A DNA stretch of 61,594 nucleotides from Perkinsus olseni (GCA_013115135.1 JABANP010000306.1:1-61594); one strand, 5' to 3'. Numbered from the stretch's first letter, positions 32,301 through 43,353 are shown. Notes: generated by a model from the sequence alone, not told the origin. Numbers and translations are program-made.

Positions 32301-33157
32301 GAGGGTGGGGTTTAACTGGGCGTACCGGATCAGGAGCCGTCGAGCTGGCGCCATTCGGCAGAGAAAATGCGGTAGTGTGGTTCTCGTATACGAGGTTACC
32401 AGATCACGCCACCGTTATGCAAGGCGAGCTTCGAGGGATCGAGGCTGCAGCTAATAGGTTGACTTCTACCCAGGACAACCCCTTGAGGCAGGCGGTTATC
32501 TACAGTGACAGTCAAGCTGCCATCCGAGCAGTGACAGGTCAATGTAAGCTCGAGAGTACATCAGTAAGGAATGCCCGCAGGGCGGTCGAACGCGCTGCTG
32601 TGTCGTGCGATCTGGTCGTTCAGTGGACAAGAGCTCATACGGGTATCAGCGGTAATGAAATCGCAGACACCCTGGCGAGATTAGGCGGAAAAAGAAAGGA
32701 TATAACAGATGTTGGCATTCCAGAATCGTACACTGTCCGTCAGGTCAAAGCGAAGTTCAGAGAAGAAGAAGAATGGCGATGGCGCAAGGCTCGGCAGCTG
32801 ACGTACATCAAGAAGACAGGCGTGATGCTCGACCGGCGCCAGTGCAGGCGCCTCCGTGCGGTGGCCGTATCGATGAATGACCGAAGACTGATTTGCGAGG
32901 CCTTAACGGGACACGGCTGTCTGAGGGCCCACTTATCCAGATTGGATGGTGGGATGCCGGAATGCCGCTACTGTGGCAGGAGTAGGGAATCTTCCATACA
33001 TCTACACCAGTGCTCCCGCTGGCGGAGGTGGAGGGAGGCTTGCCTGGGCAAAGATGCCCTGGATAATCCATACGATATGACGCGACTGTTGGCATCAAAC
33101 CACAGTGTTCGCACATGGTTGAAGTACATGAGGAAGATGTGGCCGACATCCCGCTAG
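29390..33157 (+). CDS. LINE ORF2: endonuclease, reverse transcriptase, RNase H
   Basis: An uninterrupted frame of 1,255 aa. Residues about 40-260 form an exonuclease-endonuclease-phosphatase domain (GADTNSASALWHS, SDHCALLW at its end). Residues about 470-760 form the reverse transcriptase (FDAVAAFNSISHD, GIQQGSILSP and the YADD catalytic box). Residues about 960-1,110 form RNase H (FCDGSKIGGWGL, MQGELRGIEAA, YSDSQAAIRAV, WTRAHTGISGNEIAD). A C-terminal CRYCGRS...HLHQC zinc motif follows. The protein nicks the target and copies the element RNA by target-primed reverse transcription. Key residues of all three enzymes appear intact. The RNase H domain points to I, R1, Ingi or LOA-type clades rather than L1. 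Confidence 0.93.
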   Translation: MARREGDPRGRPDPNSSCIPDIEVHAASDCQQRTIAPKMKMKFTSFNSCKSIAALEDLRSKVDLGDAVVLLQEPPWALRDHWAGFTVVRSLGKGTGAQESRPRAAILVPPETPVKAIVRGVDFVALDVLLEDRWLTCISLYIPVDSEPSEILERISQEALLSHRSEGIIVGADTNSASALWHSKASQVPSRMRDRGETVELFLSRWDLEVVNGNKETPSFQNARGDVSWIDAACVSANIRSSAALALPSSVSDHCALLWDVHWGNDPLATDRKFCGGRLRRQRRYANNTDWLNFEAEVHKMGSSLEPASINEVEALAKRVQAVIARAVRVATPVYTRKRKRDGNAQWWSPELSRLRRDCSRKQAALRKARSQGRLNIEAIAEASRIARRRYTHAIKKAKGKSFRDWVSRLGDTRALKSLLEEAPVNVESVDAEEAASTFFGDTVSPRVYIPSTRASLEDMGGPVSREELESAIAARPKGRASGSDDVAYEHIHVAWRCNGRWAAALSLLMTAILRFQYFPRCFQGAEVILLRKKGNRTGWSKFRPVSLSLTLAKVCEAVISGRLEGSIGALPPFLHGFASNRSTDTAWKHLSSALEDNAGSLGLRAVAAFDAVAAFNSISHDSICAAVGRLANCGFAELVRSFLSGQWSSLGGVRRYSMKGIQQGSILSPRLYSYSTIELGEKLLALNDPRHGIIVKPVIYADDSAIALRAPGLLGLVNTVIRVWEVTDTWARSVDLTLSEEKNEIWVDAWVDEVQSALRDRGHAALAGSVKKCIKFLGLWLDQKLSWNTNVTESIARIRKLAIRLRSLVGRRWGLGSQQLRWIWNSVMTPRLTFGAPIWGTVAGKEWFEKKCIQLQAFMGRLMWGALKSTPTSVMYRISGLKPISESVRVRASKQWLHRDWDITKVETKALCRWGALGTVVLNPKDMNLDVLYPATHARRHGSVAVISDGQVDSLCSAKRHIFCDGSKIGGWGLTGRTGSGAVELAPFGRENAVVWFSYTRLPDHATVMQGELRGIEAAANRLTSTQDNPLRQAVIYSDSQAAIRAVTGQCKLESTSVRNARRAVERAAVSCDLVVQWTRAHTGISGNEIADTLARLGGKRKDITDVGIPESYTVRQVKAKFREEEEWRWRKARQLTYIKKTGVMLDRRQCRRLRAVAVSMNDRRLICEALTGHGCLRAHLSRLDGGMPECRYCGRSRESSIHLHQCSRWRRWREACLGKDALDNPYDMTRLLASNHSVRTWLKYMRKMWPTSR

Positions 33158-33333
33158 GGATATCGTTATATACAGCATCCAACTAGTGGCAGCTGGGAGG
33201 CTTCTGGGGGGCTTCCCACCTATAGCACTCTGTGCGGTGTAACGTGCTATCTTTATGTTCCTACCAGGGCTCAGGCAGCAACTGAGCCCGCAGCTATACC
33301 AAGGATCCATCGCGATCTGCCATCCTTCAGAGG
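33158..33333 (+). other. LINE 3' UTR and junction with the BEL element
   Basis: The 176 bases between the ORF2 stop and the BEL gag ATG contain the 8-bp stem GGGCTCAG/CTGAGCCC and a run of GGGGGG. No long terminal repeat is present, so the BEL 5' end has been lost here. Confidence 0.5.
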
Positions 33334-33897
33334 ATGCGGCAAGAAAACAGTGCTGCTCACTCGACTCTGATGAACGTGATTGATAAGCATAAGGAGTCTA
33401 TCGATATTGAGAATGCCCGCCTACGTAAAGAATTATCTACCTCGGTGGGTGCGTTAGACGAGAAGGTTTATAACTCTATAGAGGAGTTGAGGACTGCCAC
33501 TAATGATAACTTTAATGCTGTGAAGATTTGCTTGGATGATCGTGACCGTCAACACAATGAAGTGACTTCCAGGCTTGATCGTCGTCTTGAGGCTATTGAT
33601 CTCAAATTGACGAATATGGGAAGGCCTACTGTGAAGACGGTGCAGGGTGCTCAAGCTTTTGATTTAAGTCCTGGTCATGTAGGAGCTCAACAGGTTATTG
33701 GTAGTAATAACGACTTGAGGAGTCCTTATGATAGGCATGTTACGTTGAGAAAGCGTACTGGCTCTGCCTTTAGCTTGAATGGTAATGGAGAGCCTATTGG
33801 TCGTGATGTAGGTCGTAGCAGTCATGACCAAGGTCTTCCTGTGGCGCCGAATGCTACCTCTGATTATGGTATGCCTTTGTACGACAGAGTGTTCGAT
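33334..33897 (+). pseudogene. BEL gag, N-terminal part
   Basis: The frame from ATG 33,334 encodes about 190 aa with a coiled coil (MNVIDKHKESIDIENARL and onward) and a polar linker. It ends in YDRVFDM where a foreign AT-rich sequence starts. The rest of gag resumes at about 34,685 in another frame, so the gene was split by the insertion. Confidence 0.75.
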
Positions 33898-34680
33898 ATG
33901 CCCGGGCATTTGACTAAATTCCCGAAATGGAAAATTACCGAAAAATACTTGGGAATTTTCCCGAAAAATACTCCAACTAACAAAATTCGCTCGCCCGTTC
34001 GGGCGAGTGCTCTTTCCTCATCGGCCAGGCTGATTCAACCCGTACCATCTGGGGCGACATGAAGTCACGTCGCAGGGTCATCGCTGGGTACCTGCACTCT
34101 GCGGAAGTAGCTTCTAGCGTCTAGGGGAGCCATGAAAACAAAGCTGTGAATAGACGGGCAATGTTGCGCATTGCGCAGAAGAGCAATCGATTATGCGGGC
34201 GCGCACATGACTCGCCGCGCTGTTGAGCAATGAGTGTTTGATGTGACCCTTATAGACGCAAGCCATCGTACATAGTCGTAAGACCCAGTAGATCCTCACA
34301 GTAAGAGTTTCAAAAATCTCTGAATCATATTGAGCTAACGATGAGTCTTCTTCCTACTATTCTTCATATGTTCATGCGTGCTACTAGCAATGAAAGCATT
34401 GCAAGTTTTCAAGTTTTGGCAAGGAGTTGCAACAGCGCAACCATGGTTCGCGTTGCAAACCGACTCTCCCGGTTCTTCGAACAGTCGAATATTGAATTGA
34501 TCTTTCTTAATCGTGAACGAACCGAATCACTTAACGTTGGTAGAAACCGAAATCCGTCCAGTTCGCCAATATAACCGAAATATACCTAAAAAGAGCATTT
34601 TTCCACTATTTTTCGACCCCAAAAAACAGATGGAAATTTTTCGGAAAATTTCCGTGCCCGGAAATTTCCATGTGCCCGTT
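33898..34680. mobile_element. 0.8 kb non-autonomous inverted-repeat element inside gag
   Basis: The left end (GCCCGGGCATTTG..., AAATTCCCGAAATGGAAAATT) and the reverse complement of the right end (CGGGCACATGGAAATTTCC, GGAAATTTTCCGAAAAAT) form imperfect terminal repeats of about 50 bp. The flanks GTTCGAT (33,891) and GTTCAAT (34,678) are a plausible 7-bp target duplication with one change. It has no coding capacity. The inserted sequence explains the break in gag. Confidence 0.65.
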
Positions 34681-34684
34681 CAAT

Positions 34685-35870
34685 CACTCTGTTGTACGAG
34701 CAGGAGAGTCCGACCTTTTCCTTCAACCCCGTTGGTTCTGGTGGTGGGTCTAAGGCAACTACAGAGCATGGGGCTGGGTATGTGCAGGGTAAGGCCTTCA
34801 ATTCGGAAATGCCCAATGGTTCGCTGGGTGATCCTCGAAAGGTGCGGCACTATGATTATAGTGACCTTAGTAGAGGCCGAGGCTACTCTAGTACTGGTCC
34901 TGAACGTCACCAAGAACGAGTAATGGCACCTGATGCCCTTGAAGGTGGTAGGAAAGGCCAGAGTACTACTATGGGTACTGCTGGGACCTACCATGATAAT
35001 GTGGAGTCATTTCCAATGACCCCAAGTGGTGCTGGCCGAATAGGGGAACCTTACGGTAGAACTCCTCGCTATGGGGAGAGAGTAACACTGTGTAGGCAAC
35101 CTGATGGCAATTTTAAGATGGTTCAAGAAGATTATCCGCTAGCCTTCAATGATGGAAGGCCTAGGGGGGGTGATAATGACTCTATCAACTCTCGTGTAGT
35201 GAGTCAGGTAGAGTCAGTATTGTCTGAAAATCTGAAGACCATCGCCCCTACTAATGCTAAGAAGGCCCAGATTCGTTCGAATATGGGTTACCGTATGCCA
35301 CGGTATGGATACTTGAAGTCCTTCTGGTTACTGCCTCCTCAGTGGCAGAAGGAGAGACCTGATGATTTACCTATGGGTTCTGACGATTTGGCTATCAACG
35401 AAGCTCAACTAGAGTTCGTTAAACACCGAGTGACTCAGGCTTCTGAGAAGCTGGTGAGCCAGATTAAGAAGCTCCAAGGAGGGCCCTATCAGGGTGCAGG
35501 TGATTCGAGATCTTGGCATGAAGTAGAACGTGAGATTGTAGACAATTTGAATCGCTCCTCTTTGACTATTGCGAGGATTCATTTGCTGTATCTCACTGAT
35601 TGTGTGAGCCCTACTATTAGCCAGAGAATTAGGAGAAGGTTGGGTACTGACTCTTGGTTCGACGCTAACCCTGTGGATCTCTTGCTGGCTATGTGGAATA
35701 TTCTGGACGAGTTGTTTCGTTCAGAATCCACACCTGAGGCTCAATGTGATAATATGCAGAATGTGAAGAAGTCCACTAATGAGACTCTACCGCAGTTCAT
35801 GTACAAGCTCCAGAACTTGTTTACTGGTGTCGAGATTGAGACCGGTCAAGAACTGGTTGATAGTACTTAG
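34685..35870 (+). pseudogene. BEL gag, C-terminal part up to an in-frame TAG
   Basis: About 390 codons of polar, Gly/Arg-rich then helical sequence (GYLKSFWLLPPQWQKERPDD, WHEVEREIVDNLNRSSL) resembling capsid-type gag. It stops at TAG 35,868-35,870. The next codon continues the same frame into the zinc-knuckle region, so this is one gag-pol frame with a single stop. That could be a nonsense mutation or a readthrough site; the other lesions favour mutation. Confidence 0.75.
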
Positions 35871-38800
35871 TTGACTCGTCTTCGTGGTGCGCTGCCTAAG
35901 GTGGACGTTCAGTTCCTAAGGGAGAAATTCCCGACTAACCTAACTTATGATCAGTTGGTTACAAGAGTTAATGAGTATTTCTCTAGTGCCATGGATCGTG
36001 AGTGTTATGAGAGGTTTGCTAAACAGTATAGGATGTTGAACGCCCCCGAGAAAGTTGATGGCTATGCTCATAATGACTTGAAGACGGTGGATACTGTGGT
36101 GGACGCTATGGAGGAAGCGCCTTCCGTCCAGGAGGGCAAATCTTCCAAGCGTGGGAAGAAGCCCAAGAAAGCTACTAAGGGTGTCGTAGCCAATGAAGCG
36201 ACGACGGCTAACTCTGGTGGCTCTGTGGATTCTGGCAGTTGTCGGCGTTGTAATTCTAATGGTCACACCGCTGAGAACTGCACTTCTGAGAATTTGTCTA
36301 TCTTTCGTGGTCGCTGTTATACCTGTGCTGATACTAGTCATCAGGCGAACAAGTGCACGAAGGATAAATCTAAGCTGGTCTGCAAAAGGTGTTTACTTGG
36401 TGGTCATATAGCCGATGTCTGCCGAGTGAAGTGGTCTTTTATACCTAAGTCACATCATCCCGATCCTTCAAGTTCTGGTGTCAGTCAACCTCCCCAGCCT
36501 AGTGGGAAGTTTGAGACTACTGTTAACCAGAAGAAGGAAGCTATAGATGTCTCTGCTAACTCTAATCTGTGTGAGACTGATGACACAAAGATGGAGAAAG
36601 CTGAGATAGGTGAGATCTACGAATGCCAGACTAAAGCCGTCTCGTGGTTGGACTTGAGAAAGGGTATGATATATGCCAAGTTCAAGGTCTTCTGCGGGAA
36701 TCCTTATGAAACTGTTGATATGTGTGGGTTGTTGGATACGGGTGCTAACTTGAGCATCATCGACAACCACACGGTCGAGGAGATGGTAAGGAAGAAGGCT
36801 GGACGAGTTGCTAAACTGCCTCAATCCTTAACTTGTACTATGGCTGATGGCAGTAGGCAAGTGCTAACGCATGCATGGCATTGTATGGTTCAGCAGTTGA
36901 CCAAGCCGGTTGACGGTGTTGGCCAATACGTTCAATCTGGTAGAGAAGCAAGGTTCATCATACTGAAGACTATCAAGAAAGATAAGGTTCTCATTGGTAG
37001 AGATCAGTTTGAAGACTTCGGCTTCGTTATCGGGAAGATGATCAACTGCCATCATGAGAAGGGTTGCTTGTTGACTGATCCGTCTCAAGTTAATAAGGTC
37101 AAAATAGAGGATCCTCATCGAGTGGTTATTCATTGTGACCATGCAGAGTCACAGATGACTGACGCCGCTGATGAGATCAACGCCACTAAGGTCTATGAGT
37201 CTAAAACCTATGAGGGTAGGATGGCATCATTGGAATGGAGATCGTCCCAAAGGCTCCATAAGGCTTTCAAGGCTGCGGTCAAGAGAGCTAAGAGGTTGGA
37301 GTATTCGCTGAAGAAAAGAGGTGGCCAAGAACTGGTGGATGCCTATAGCGACCAGTTCAAGCAATGGCTTGATAATGGGTTTATCCGTCCTGTCGACAGT
37401 GAGGAGGTGGAGCATTTTTTGTTTCATCACCCTGTGATAAGGGTGGGCCATCCCACCACTCCCGTGCGACCCGTAATAAACGGCCAATCTCTAGATCCTT
37501 ATCTCCGTGAGACTGAGTGTGACATGTTACGTATTGTAGACATTGTCACTCAGTGGAGACAAAGTGATAAGTGGGTAACTATGGACCTAAGCAAGGCCTT
37601 CCTCCGTATTCAAATGCGGAAGGAAGATCAGCCTTACCTAGGTATATATTGGGATGGTATCAGTTACGTCTTCAACGTTCTTCCCTTTGGCTTGGCCATG
37701 AGTCCTTCATGGCTTACTGCCAATGTGAAAGAAGTATTGCGTCGAGCCTCTGAAGACCCACATTTTGTGGGTAAGGTTTTGCCTTATATGGATGATCTGC
37801 TTATGTTGGTCAAAGATGGTGTCGATATCCATGTCCAACAACGATTATTGGTGGCTCGATGCGTTGTAGATGGTTTTCCAGTGGCAACTTCAAAAACGGT
37901 CTTTCACTATCAGAATGATCCTGCTAGTATATTGGGAGTTCCGTGGCATGGGGCAAATGGAGATACGATTGGTGTCTCTTTCAAGCCCCCTGATAAACCA
38001 CCCACTACAAGGCGAGAACTGTTGTCTATGACTAACTCGTTATACGATCCGTTAGGATTGGTAATTGAGCTAGACATACAAGGAAGGTATCTGGTACAGA
38101 GAGCTTCCCAGTATGCGTGGGATACTAGACTACCAGATGACCTATGTGTCCTTACTAGTGAGTGGTTGGCCTTGGTTAAGAACGCTGTCCTCGAGACCAA
38201 GATTCCCAGAAAGATTGACTGTAAGAAGTTGCTTGTCTATGTTGATGCTAGCCAAAGCACCTGGGGGGTGGATATCAGAACCCCAAGTGGGACTAGGGTT
38301 TGCGCTAAAGGTGGTCTTTTTCCTCAGCCAAAGAGGGATAAGTGGACTATTCCGCGGAAGGAGCTACTTTCTCTTATCTATGGTAGAGACCTTCTTATAA
38401 ATGTGTGGAAAACAGTTGATGAAAGTATGAGAGATCAATGTGAAGCTCTCATACTGAGTGATTCTCAAATCAATTGTTACAGAGTCCACAAAGAAGACCA
38501 GGCGGCTGACATGAAGACGTGGGAACGCAAGACTATTCAGTCGATGCGTGGCTTTATGATGAATCATTCGGTCGTTTTACGTCATGTGGCTACTACGTGG
38601 AATTCCGCTGATGGTATTACCCGTGGTACCTTCCCTAATAAGGTTAGTGAAGATATGGTCAAGGCGACGGCCGCATGGTGGAAGACCGATGATTTCACAC
38701 TCGAGGCCCCTTGGGGCATGTCAGTGGACTTCGACTTTGAATTGGTTGATGAAGGTATCATCAGCGACGTTAAGGTAGAGGCCACTGATGAGACTACAGA

Positions 38801-39005
38801 TCCTGTAAATCGGGTGGCTAAGCTGACGCTTGAAAGCGCTGATGGTTCTTTGGACCTCAGTGTTAGGAAGCATCAGGATCTACTACGCCGACTTAGAAGA
38901 TGGCAAGCGAAGGCTCTGAAGAAGGAGTACCAAGAACCCTCATGGGAAGAAGCTTGGTTGAGTCTTTTATTGTGGAGGCAGTCTTCTTCGAAGGAGCTTT
39001 CCTGA
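35871..39005 (+). pseudogene. BEL zinc knuckles, protease, reverse transcriptase, RNase H
   Basis: This 1,044-codon frame has no ATG at its head because it continues gag. In order it shows zinc knuckles (CRRCNSNGHTAENC, CYTCADTSHQANKC, CKRCLLGGHIADVC), a retroviral-type protease (CGLLDTGANLSII) and reverse transcriptase (VTMDLSKAFLRIQM, NVLPFGLAMSPS, the YMDD box in VLPYMDDLLML). These are followed by the BEL-specific SLYDPLGLV connection and RNase H (LLVYVDASQSTWGV, IPRKELLSL, ILSDSQINC). It ends at TGA 39,003. The frame shifted by one base from about 38,960 onward continues as pol, so a frameshift separates it from integrase. Confidence 0.88.
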
Positions 39006-42000
39006 TCAAGTCAGTCATCTTGGGTACCACCGATGCTGAGGGTAAGCACATAGTGAGTGCGAACACCTAGCGTAGGTGGAAACTATCTTACGAAGTAGAT
39101 GAGGTTACTAAGATTCTGCATCGCAAGATTCGCCAAGATAACTCGGGAAGGGTTAGGCGACAAGTGGTTATACCTAATGATGACAAGTTGGTGCCCTTAT
39201 TGATGAAGAAGTATCATCAAGATAGAGCCCATGTTGGTATATCTGGTACACTGCAAGCCATGTTGAAGGTGGTTTGGTGGAAAGATATACGTAAGAATGT
39301 ACGAGATTATGTGAGGTCCTGCCAAGTATGCCAACTGGTGCGTGGCCGCAAATGCCATCCTCAAGATCCTGGGTGGATTCATAGTGTCCCGCAACCATGG
39401 CATTTGGTGGGAATTGATATAACTGGTCCGTACATTGAAAGTGAAGAAGGGTATAGGTATTTGCTTACAATGACCTGTCTCTACTCACGGTATGTAGTGG
39501 CGGTTCCGTTGAAGCAGAGTACGGCGGATAATGTGTTGAAGGTATTGGTGGCTACGTTTAAGTGGCTGGGCACTCCCCACACTATATTGAGTGACAATGG
39601 TGCCCAATTTACTAGTCGTAAATTTGAGACCATGTGTCAGGAGTTCTCTATTGATCATAAGCTCACGCCGAGATATAGTCCTTTTTTGGGTGGAGCTTAT
39701 GAACGTACCCATCAAACCCTCCACCGAGTTTTGATTAGTATGTTACTGGATGACTCTATCAGGATGAAGGTGGACGGTGTAGCTGCCTTGAAGGAAGACT
39801 GGGTTGCGAAGTTGGACGATGCTCTCTACGTGATGAACTCGAGAAGTCTAGAGTCCGATGAGAACGGCAATTCGGTGTCTCCCTTTGAGCTAATGTTTGC
39901 CAGGCCGTTGCGCCAAACAACTAATGCGGTGTTGGAGAGATTCAACAACGAGAAGTCTTTTCGACTACTGCGGGGTGCGCAACCTTTGAAAGAAAAGGTG
40001 CACAAACCAACAGTAGAAGAAGCCTCTAGAGCCTCCAAGGAAAACCGAACACGGCTTACGAGCAGGTTCGAGAGAACTTGGGAGGATGTGAGAGAGAAGT
40101 CTCGTCAAGAGTCGATAAGAGCAGCGTCGAAGCTACCGGTTCAGACGATTGTCGTTGGTGATTGGGTGTGGATTAGTAAACCCAAGCAACACGAGTTGGA
40201 TATTCCTTGGCAAGGCCCTTATAAAGTTGAGCGAGTTCAAGGAGTATCTGTGGTTGTTAACGCCAAAGGCAAGAAGGTGACGGACAGTGTAGCTCATGTT
40301 CTTAAAGTGGTATCACCCAATGAGGGTGGGTGGCTGAATGTTAAGGGCAAATCTCTTATCTCGGTCAACACCTTGATGTGGTTTGGTGACAATGAAGCTG
40401 GCTTGGTGGTCGATGGCAGAGGAAATGATCATATGTTACATATGGTCAAGATCAGCCAACGATCTATGGATGAGTACGAAGTCCTTCTACTATATTGGGA
40501 TGAAATGAAGGGTTCTGTATGTGGTTTCCCTTTATCTAATCCCAATGGCGCGGAGGGTGATAGCAGTCGGTTCAAGCCTTTGCTGCGTATGCGGTCTTTT
40601 TGTCCACAATCTCGAGACAAGGAGTGGGTAGCACTTAATGTTAAACACAACACAGGGCTATTGACTAGAAGATCGACATTGACGCTGAAGAAGTGGCTTG
40701 TTACAACAAGCGCAGATGAGAAAGCCTCAGCACAAAGGAGACAGCGCTCGCCGTCACGGTTTTGTGCATGCGTGCAGATAGGTGACGTACACGTTCATTG
40801 CCCAAGTGGAGGTGAAGCTGAGACCTTTTATGCTAGCTCAACTATTTGCGACTTGAATGCTGTAGAGTCCGTTGGTTTATCCTCCCTTTCCCCTATGTTG
40901 TCTAAGATGACCGACAAAGAGAGTAACTGGCAGGCCAAGAAGGGCAACCCTACTAGCCTGAGCCCCAGAAGGTCTAAGGAGAGTATTATTAAACTATTCG
41001 AGGCCACTATTACTGAAGCCATTAATGGTGGGTGGGTTACTCTCCATGAGCACTACAGCTACTACTTTGAGGATACGGTGGGTGGCAAGGAGAAGGTTAG
41101 GACTTTGTTTGGTTGCGACTTTATGAATGAGGTCAACGACAACCAATGCAACGCCCAAGCCATCAACGACAAGTTTAAGGTGGAAGGTGAGACCTATCTC
41201 CCGGCCTGCGTACAACAGCTCCGTCGCAAGGGTCTTGATGGCACAACCAACTCAATCTCGGTGGGTCAAGACGGTGTTAACCATGAGGTTAGCTCCCCCT
41301 TGGTGGAACCTGCGGTGGTTGGGTGCATCATGGCCATATGCATGTGCTGGAGACTCACTATGTCTGAAGGTATTGAGGCCTTCCTTGGTGGGTGTAGAGG
41401 CGTGTGCTTCCGACAATGTTGGTTATGTGCTCCGTGGGTTAAGGTCAAGAAAGATGGTTCACAACTAGCCACTACGTGGATTGGTCGAGAGAGCGATGGC
41501 GAGGAGTGGGTGAATCACTGTGACACTGAGGAGCACACTTACAAGGAGTACATGCTGAGAATCTACGGTTTGTCGTTCTTGGGTATTACCCAGGCTATGG
41601 TCGAAGGGGCTAGGTGGACTTACGAACTGGCTTATGAAACATGGAACTCCCAAGGGAGTAAGTTGGCTACTAACAAGTGCGATAGAGAAGGTCCGCTGAG
41701 TGAAGGCAAGTATATGCCTGCCTCTAAGCATCTAAGGTGCTTGGTGTGTATTGATTCTACCAAGACACCCGCCAGTGATTGGCAATTATCGGCTCACTGG
41801 TCGGGTGGGTTTGGCAGTAAGAAGGAAACTCAGCACTCCTACTATATCAAGCGGGCGTTCTACGAGGCTAATTATGTGGGTTCGAGGACTGATCCAAGGT
41901 TCTGTTATTTGGAGGGTAGACCACCCTTGATTAGCAACAAGAATGTGTCTAAAAACCCTACGTGGATGTCAACTTGGAAGAAGTGCTCGGATCTGGGTCT

Positions 42001-42562
42001 CGGTTATACGGCCTTGACGCTAAGACTGGTTAAGGAGCCTGTCTTCAAGGCGTTGAATGAGATCGTGGGTAGGGTCTGTGGTGCTGCGACTGTGGATCTG
42101 CAACAGTTCTCCCCGTCAACCGAGGACCCCATTAGTTACGAAGCCTTGGATATTGGTAGTATCTCCCCGTTGGTGGATAGACCGGATAAAGGAACTCCCA
42201 CTACGTCACCAAGTAAGTCGAACAACTTCTTCAGTAAGCTCGTGGATTTATCCCAGAGAAGTGATACTCCTATGAGTACTGAAGGTGGAAAGGATGCTCA
42301 GACTGGCGACACCCAAGACAAGGTGGGTGACATCCAAAGTCAGATTGATGAGATCAAGTCCAATTTGAGTCGTTTGACTACGATGGTTGAGGAGGCTCTT
42401 CAAGACCGTGGCTCTCGTGATTGGGTACGTGGAGATTATCGTGAGCGTCCCTATAAGAAGAGTTGGGGTAAAAGATATGGTTCTGATGACGGTTGGTACA
42501 AGAAGGGTGACGATGGTTGGAACAAGCGCCACTCGAGTGGTAGCTCTGGCAGTCGTTGGTAA
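39002..42562 (+). pseudogene. BEL integrase with an unusual long C-terminal extension
   Basis: The frame carries a TAG at 39,068 and is then open to 42,562. The integrase has an HHCC zinc domain (HQDRAHVG...CQVCQL) and the D-D-E core (VGIDITGP, ILSDNGAQFTS, GGAYERTHQTL), then a small beta domain (WVWISKPKQHELDIPWQGPY). About 700 further residues follow that I do not recognise. They include Cys-rich patches (CRGVCFRQCWLC), a heptad-like region (VGDIQSQIDEIKSNLSRL) and an R/G/W/K-rich tail (YKKSWGKRYGSDDGWYKKG). No signal peptide or transmembrane pair typical of an envelope protein is evident. It might be a nucleic-acid-binding or second gag-like module. Confidence 0.85.
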
Positions 42563-43353
42563 CTTTTTGCTGCGTGAGGTTTAAGTACTTTTGTCTGGAT
42601 AGTTGGTGTCATGAGCCCCACCATGATCAGACTTGTAAGTAGAATTGTTACCTCTATTAATGTTATTGTACTTCCGCCACTGTAATTGAGTAGCTTACTG
42701 TCTAAGTACACTCGTAGGTGGGTCTGTACACAATTACACTGCCGTTGCGGGGTGTGTTGTGAGCAAACTGAGCACTTTGATTTTAGGGCGTGCGCGGGTA
42801 GCGTTTGCTCTGTGTGATCGTAGACATTCAAGCTAAGTAAGCTAGAGCTTGTATGTGAAGTATAGATAAGATTAAGAGTTTTTATTGGTTTGTGGTCCTT
42901 ACTGGTTGGACCATCCTTACGTGAAGTACTATCGTTGCAACCCAAGGCTCGGTGGGTTGATTATCTATCCATTAGTATTAATTGGTATTATCGACTGGTT
43001 GTGTTAATCTAGTGGGATGAGTGCATCTTCTCGCGACATTGAGAACAATGGCATGGAAACCCAAAACGGCTCCCAACACTATCTCCGTCGTCTCGCACTT
43101 GTAGTGCTAGTCACTAGCGCCTCGGCCAAACTGTCAGTGATTAGTTAGTATTGGATGGCTCCATCTGCCGTGTAGAGTGTTACAAGTGCTTCGAGATAGC
43201 TTGCGGCTCGAATGCAATTCAACTGTGATCATGCAATATTCCAAGAACTCACCATCGGACACTGCCCGGCGTTTCTCGCTTCAGCGAAATTGAGTGAGCC
43301 CAGCTTGTTTGTTGTTAAGCATTGGAATATGTATCATCAGAATGGTCTCCTAC
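42563..43353. other. BEL 3' flank, possible 3' LTR
   Basis: After the integrase-extension stop the sequence stays AT-rich in the BEL style to about 43,020. It may contain the 3' UTR and a solo 3' LTR, but there is no upstream copy in the window to define its borders. No gene is supported up to the tRNA at 43,354. Confidence 0.4.

Larger units (their letters stand above)
28473..33333 (+). mobile_element. Two-ORF LINE retrotransposon (RNase H-bearing, I/R1-like)
   Basis: ORF1 with three CCHC-type knuckles is followed by ORF2 with an apurinic-type endonuclease, reverse transcriptase, RNase H and a C-terminal zinc motif. The two ORFs overlap as TAATG at 29,388-29,392. No poly-A tail is visible. 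The 3' UTR holds a hairpin, GGGCTCAG...CTGAGCCC, near 33,270-33,292. The 3' border is not defined, because a truncated BEL element begins directly downstream. ORF2 is uninterrupted, so the copy may be young. The 5' border is unknown. Confidence 0.85.
33334..42562 (+). mobile_element. 5'-truncated, degenerate BEL/Pao retrotransposon
   Basis: Order of domains: gag with an N-terminal coiled coil, three zinc knuckles, aspartic protease, reverse transcriptase, RNase H, integrase and a long extra domain. The post-RT segment with REL/LS-M-NSLYDPLGLV...WDTRLPDD...W is diagnostic of the BEL/Pao group (A17-type polyprotein). Lesions are an inverted-repeat insertion in gag (about 33,898-34,680), a TAG at 35,868, a frame change between about 38,950 and 39,005, and a TAG at 39,068. 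No paired LTRs were found. The left side is cut by the LINE junction, and a lone 3' LTR may lie within 42,563-43,200. Codon choice (AT-rich third positions) differs from the neighbouring LINE. Confidence 0.85.

Noticed and set aside
40320..42562. Envelope-like protein in the BEL extension
   Set aside because: No signal peptide, no clear transmembrane anchor, and the frame is fused to integrase.
33334..43353. Paired long terminal repeats for the BEL element
   Set aside because: I compared 33,158-33,333 with 42,563-43,200 and found no shared stretch, so no LTR is annotated.
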